The position numbers and the translations under genes were made by a program. The notes below the pieces were generated by a model. That model did no database searches and had not been told where the DNA came from. It saw only the letters and a list, made by a program, of their open reading frames with translations. Source: Hyphomicrobiales bacterium (GTDB taxonomy: Bacteria; Pseudomonadota; Alphaproteobacteria; Rhizobiales; Rhizobiaceae). From it: DNA of 64,000 nucleotides. This document shows positions 61,994 through 64,000 of the stretch, piece after piece. The stretch's first letter is position 1, and the number at the start of each line of letters is the position of its first letter. The DNA lies in assembly GCA_900471515.1 (NCBI GenBank), contig UCFC01000035.1, positions 1 through 64,000 on the forward strand. Reading direction: 5' to 3'.

Positions 61994-62473
61994 TCACCAG
62001 TAATGCGCCGGCTCCGCCTCGCCGCGGAGTTCGGCCAGCCTTCGCAGCGTCGCTTCGGTCGTCTCCGCCGGCAGATTGTCGATCTCGAAGAAGCCGCTCT
62101 CGGCGATTTCCCAGTCGGGCGGCCGCGGCGCCGTCTGTTCCACGATAGCGCGGTAGAAGACCACATGGTCGCGCCGGGTGATATTGGTGTTGAAATAGAC
62201 GTGAAAGAGCTGCGGCTTGCCGACGATCCTGAGATTGCCCTCCTCCCGCAATTCCTTGATCAGCGCTTCCTCTGCCGTCTCGTTGCGCTCCAGCCCGCCG
62301 CCCGGCATGTGCCAGCCGCCGGTATAGCCGTGCCGAACGAGAAAGAGGCGTCCCTGCCCGTCGAAACAGGCTGCCCGGACCCCGATCGTCATGCCGCGCA
62401 CGAGGGAAAAATACACATGCAGCAACCGCAACAACACTTTCGTGTGAAGGGGCCATCTTTGTTTGTCTGCCAT
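61994..62473 (-). CDS. NUDIX hydrolase
   Basis: A 159-residue NUDIX protein. The Nudix box is GGGLERNETAEEALIKELREEGNL, with Lys where Arg is usual in REUXEE, so it deserves checking. N-terminal TIGVRAACFDGQGRLFLVRHGYTGGWHMPGG. Substrate unknown. Ends 3 nt after the convergent GST gene. Confidence 0.87.
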   Translation of the reverse strand: MADKQRWPLHTKVLLRLLHVYFSLVRGMTIGVRAACFDGQGRLFLVRHGYTGGWHMPGGGLERNETAEEALIKELREEGNLRIVGKPQLFHVYFNTNITRRDHVVFYRAIVEQTAPRPPDWEIAESGFFEIDNLPAETTEATLRRLAELRGEAEPAHYW

Positions 62474-62541
62474 GGGTTCTTTCAGGTTCTCATCGCGCGG
62501 ATGTGTTTGAATTGTAAATAAGCTGGTCTATGTGTCGTTGC

Positions 62542-63450
62542 ATGTTCAAGCTCGCGCATATCTCAGACGTCCATCTCGGACCCCTGCCCCGCCTTTCCAT
62601 TCACGAACTTTTCTCAAAACGTATTACGGGCTTTGTGAACTGGCACCGCAACCGGCGCAAGCATCTTTTCGGCAGCACGCTCGATCTGCTGCTGGACGAT
62701 ATCCGCTCCCATAAGGCCGATCATCTGGCCGTGACCGGCGACCTCGTCAACCTCGCAAGCGGCATCGAGATCCGCACCGCCGCAGCCTGGCTGCGCGAAC
62801 TCGGCGATCCCGCCGCCACCTCGGTCGTACCCGGCAACCATGACGCCTATGTGCCGGGCGCCTACGAGAAGTCGATGCGCGCCTGGTACGATTACGTGCG
62901 CGGCGACCTTGCTCCGCCGGAATGGGAGGAAGACCGGCACATTTTCCCCTACCTTCGCATCCGCGACAAGGTCGCAATCGTCGGCTGCTCGACCGCCGTC
63001 GCCACGCCGCCTTTTGCGGCCTCCGGCTTTTTCGGCGCGCGCCAGGCCCGCGAGACGGTCAACATGCTGCGCGCGGCCGGCGAGGCCGGCCTTTTCCGCG
63101 TCGTCATGATCCACCATCCGCCGATCCGCGGCGCGACCTCTTTCTACAAGCGCATGATCGGCATCCGCCGTTTCGCCGCCGTCGTTTCGACCGGCGGAGC
63201 CGAACTCGTGCTGCACGGCCATACTCATCTCAACACCCTCCACTGGCTGCGCGGACAGACTGGCCCGGTGCCGGTCGTCGGCATCGCCTCGGCCTCGCAG
63301 GGGCCGGGCGGCATCAAGCCTCCCGCCGCTTACAATCTCTTCTCCATTTCCGGTTCTCCCGGTGCCTGGGAAGTCAAGGGCGAACGTTTCAGCATCAATG
63401 ACACTGGCGATGGCATGAAACGGGAAAGCGCAGATATTTTCGCACTTTAG
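62542..63450 (+). CDS. Calcineurin-like metallophosphoesterase
   Basis: A 302-residue enzyme. Motifs: FKLAHISDVHLGPL (DxH), DHLAVTGDLVNLA (GDxx), VVPGNHDAYVP (GNHD) and LVLHGHTHLNTL (GHxH), the two-metal site; MIHHPP is also present. Like cAMP phosphodiesterase/CpdA-type proteins but with no firm substrate. A second in-frame ATG at 62530 adds four residues. Confidence 0.92.
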   Translation: MFKLAHISDVHLGPLPRLSIHELFSKRITGFVNWHRNRRKHLFGSTLDLLLDDIRSHKADHLAVTGDLVNLASGIEIRTAAAWLRELGDPAATSVVPGNHDAYVPGAYEKSMRAWYDYVRGDLAPPEWEEDRHIFPYLRIRDKVAIVGCSTAVATPPFAASGFFGARQARETVNMLRAAGEAGLFRVVMIHHPPIRGATSFYKRMIGIRRFAAVVSTGGAELVLHGHTHLNTLHWLRGQTGPVPVVGIASASQGPGGIKPPAAYNLFSISGSPGAWEVKGERFSINDTGDGMKRESADIFAL

Positions 63451-63610
63451 CGGCGGTTTCGGAATCAATTCCGGCAGTCGTTGAATCACTATGTGAGGAG
63501 CGTTCGCCAGCCTCGCCGGCATCAGCAATAAAGGCCCGCGGGGCTCTTGGTATTTTTAGGCGTCGGCGTACAATTCAGCAACCGCAGCGCTTCAAAACGG
63601 AGTACGCCCG

Positions 63611-64000
63611 ATGACTTCTTCTCCTCATCGCCTGTGCAGACTTTCGCTTGTTTCCGCCTTTGCTCTCGGTCTGGCTACGTCCGCCTTCGCGGTCGGAGGC
63701 GGGAATGACGACACCTCCCCGCCGCAGAAAACCCAGACGACCAAGACCTGCACCAAGGGCAAGGTGTGGGATGCAAAGAAGAAGGAATGCGTCGATCCGA
63801 AGAAGCAGAGCTTCAACGATGACGATCTCTTCAATTTCGCCCGCGAATTCGCCTATGCCGGTCAGTACGAGAACGCCATCACGGTGCTCAATCTCGCCAG
63901 GAACCAGAACGATCCGCGCATCCTGAACTATCTCGGTTACGCCAATCGCAAGGCCGGCCGCATGGAACTCGGCATGTCCTACTACAGGAAGGCCCTGCAG
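63611..64000 (+). CDS. Exported TPR-like protein, truncated by the window end
   Basis: At least 130 residues, open to the edge. A signal peptide (MTSSPHRLCRLSLVSAFALGLATSAFA) is followed by a Thr/Lys-rich linker with two cysteines (CTKGKVWDAKKKECVDPKK), then helical repeats NFAREFAYAGQYENAITVLNLARNQNDPRILNYLGYANRKAGRMELGMSYYRKAL, two TPR-like units. Such proteins scaffold complexes in the periplasm. The rest lies outside the window. Confidence 0.75.
   Translation, partial: MTSSPHRLCRLSLVSAFALGLATSAFAVGGGNDDTSPPQKTQTTKTCTKGKVWDAKKKECVDPKKQSFNDDDLFNFAREFAYAGQYENAITVLNLARNQNDPRILNYLGYANRKAGRMELGMSYYRKALQ

Overview
The window is 64 kb of GC-rich chromosomal backbone from an alphaproteobacterium of the Rhizobiaceae (Rhizobium, Agrobacterium or a close relative). 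The basis is family content and order: a BA14K protein, a PetP/PetR-like regulator pair, a lone ClpS2-type adaptor, the lgt-midA-pgeF block, an aerobic hemF and a petABC operon. The genus cannot be fixed by eye. Coding density is high and strand switching frequent. I see no rRNA, tRNA, CRISPR array, prophage or insertion sequence.

Layout. 0-8.2 kb: aatA, two small membrane proteins, a PQQ-type sugar dehydrogenase, a DMT exporter, cspA with a structured leader, a BA14K protein, and a divergent SDR/HxlR pair. 8.2-10.8 kb: a MarR regulator, OmpR-type response regulator and histidine kinase in one transcription unit. 11.5-16.5 kb: small envelope proteins, an MBL hydrolase, a DUF1349 protein, csaA-like, proC, ybjN-like and a UbiK-like gene, with a possible small RNA. 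16.7-22.7 kb: lgt, midA, pgeF, an M24-fold protein, a lipoprotein and prs. 22.7-31.6 kb: a periplasmic protein with a decayed partial copy beside it, two large GGDEF-EAL proteins on either side of rplY, and an orphan solute-binding protein. 31.7-37.3 kb: pth, a GNAT, clpS, ychF, a DUF2157 membrane protein, two MaoC hydratases and apt. 37.4-40.1 kb: petABC for the cytochrome bc1 complex. 40.4-46.4 kb: an EEP-family phosphodiesterase, two ABC exporters with an orphan ribbon-helix-helix gene between them, and trmL. 46.6-52.8 kb: a Na/Pi cotransporter, hemF, small proteins, and an overlapping cca/NUDIX/DUF1285 operon. 53-60.2 kb: a MoxR ATPase/DUF58/BatA-DUF4159/MIDAS-protein operon. 60.2-64 kb: GNATs, a glutathionyl-hydroquinone reductase-like GST, a NUDIX hydrolase, a metallophosphoesterase and the start of a TPR protein cut by the window edge.

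Most genes are housekeeping: amino acid, nucleotide and heme metabolism, translation quality control, respiration and lipoprotein maturation. I found no clearly new system. The less explained items are the MoxR-DUF58-DUF4159 operon, an M24-fold protein that seems to lack metal ligands, a possible small RNA at about 15.98-16.14 kb, a 3'-end gene remnant beside a periplasmic protein, an orphan antitoxin-like gene, and several structured leaders or operators. Starts were chosen by domain alignment, ribosome binding sites and overlaps; alternatives are noted.
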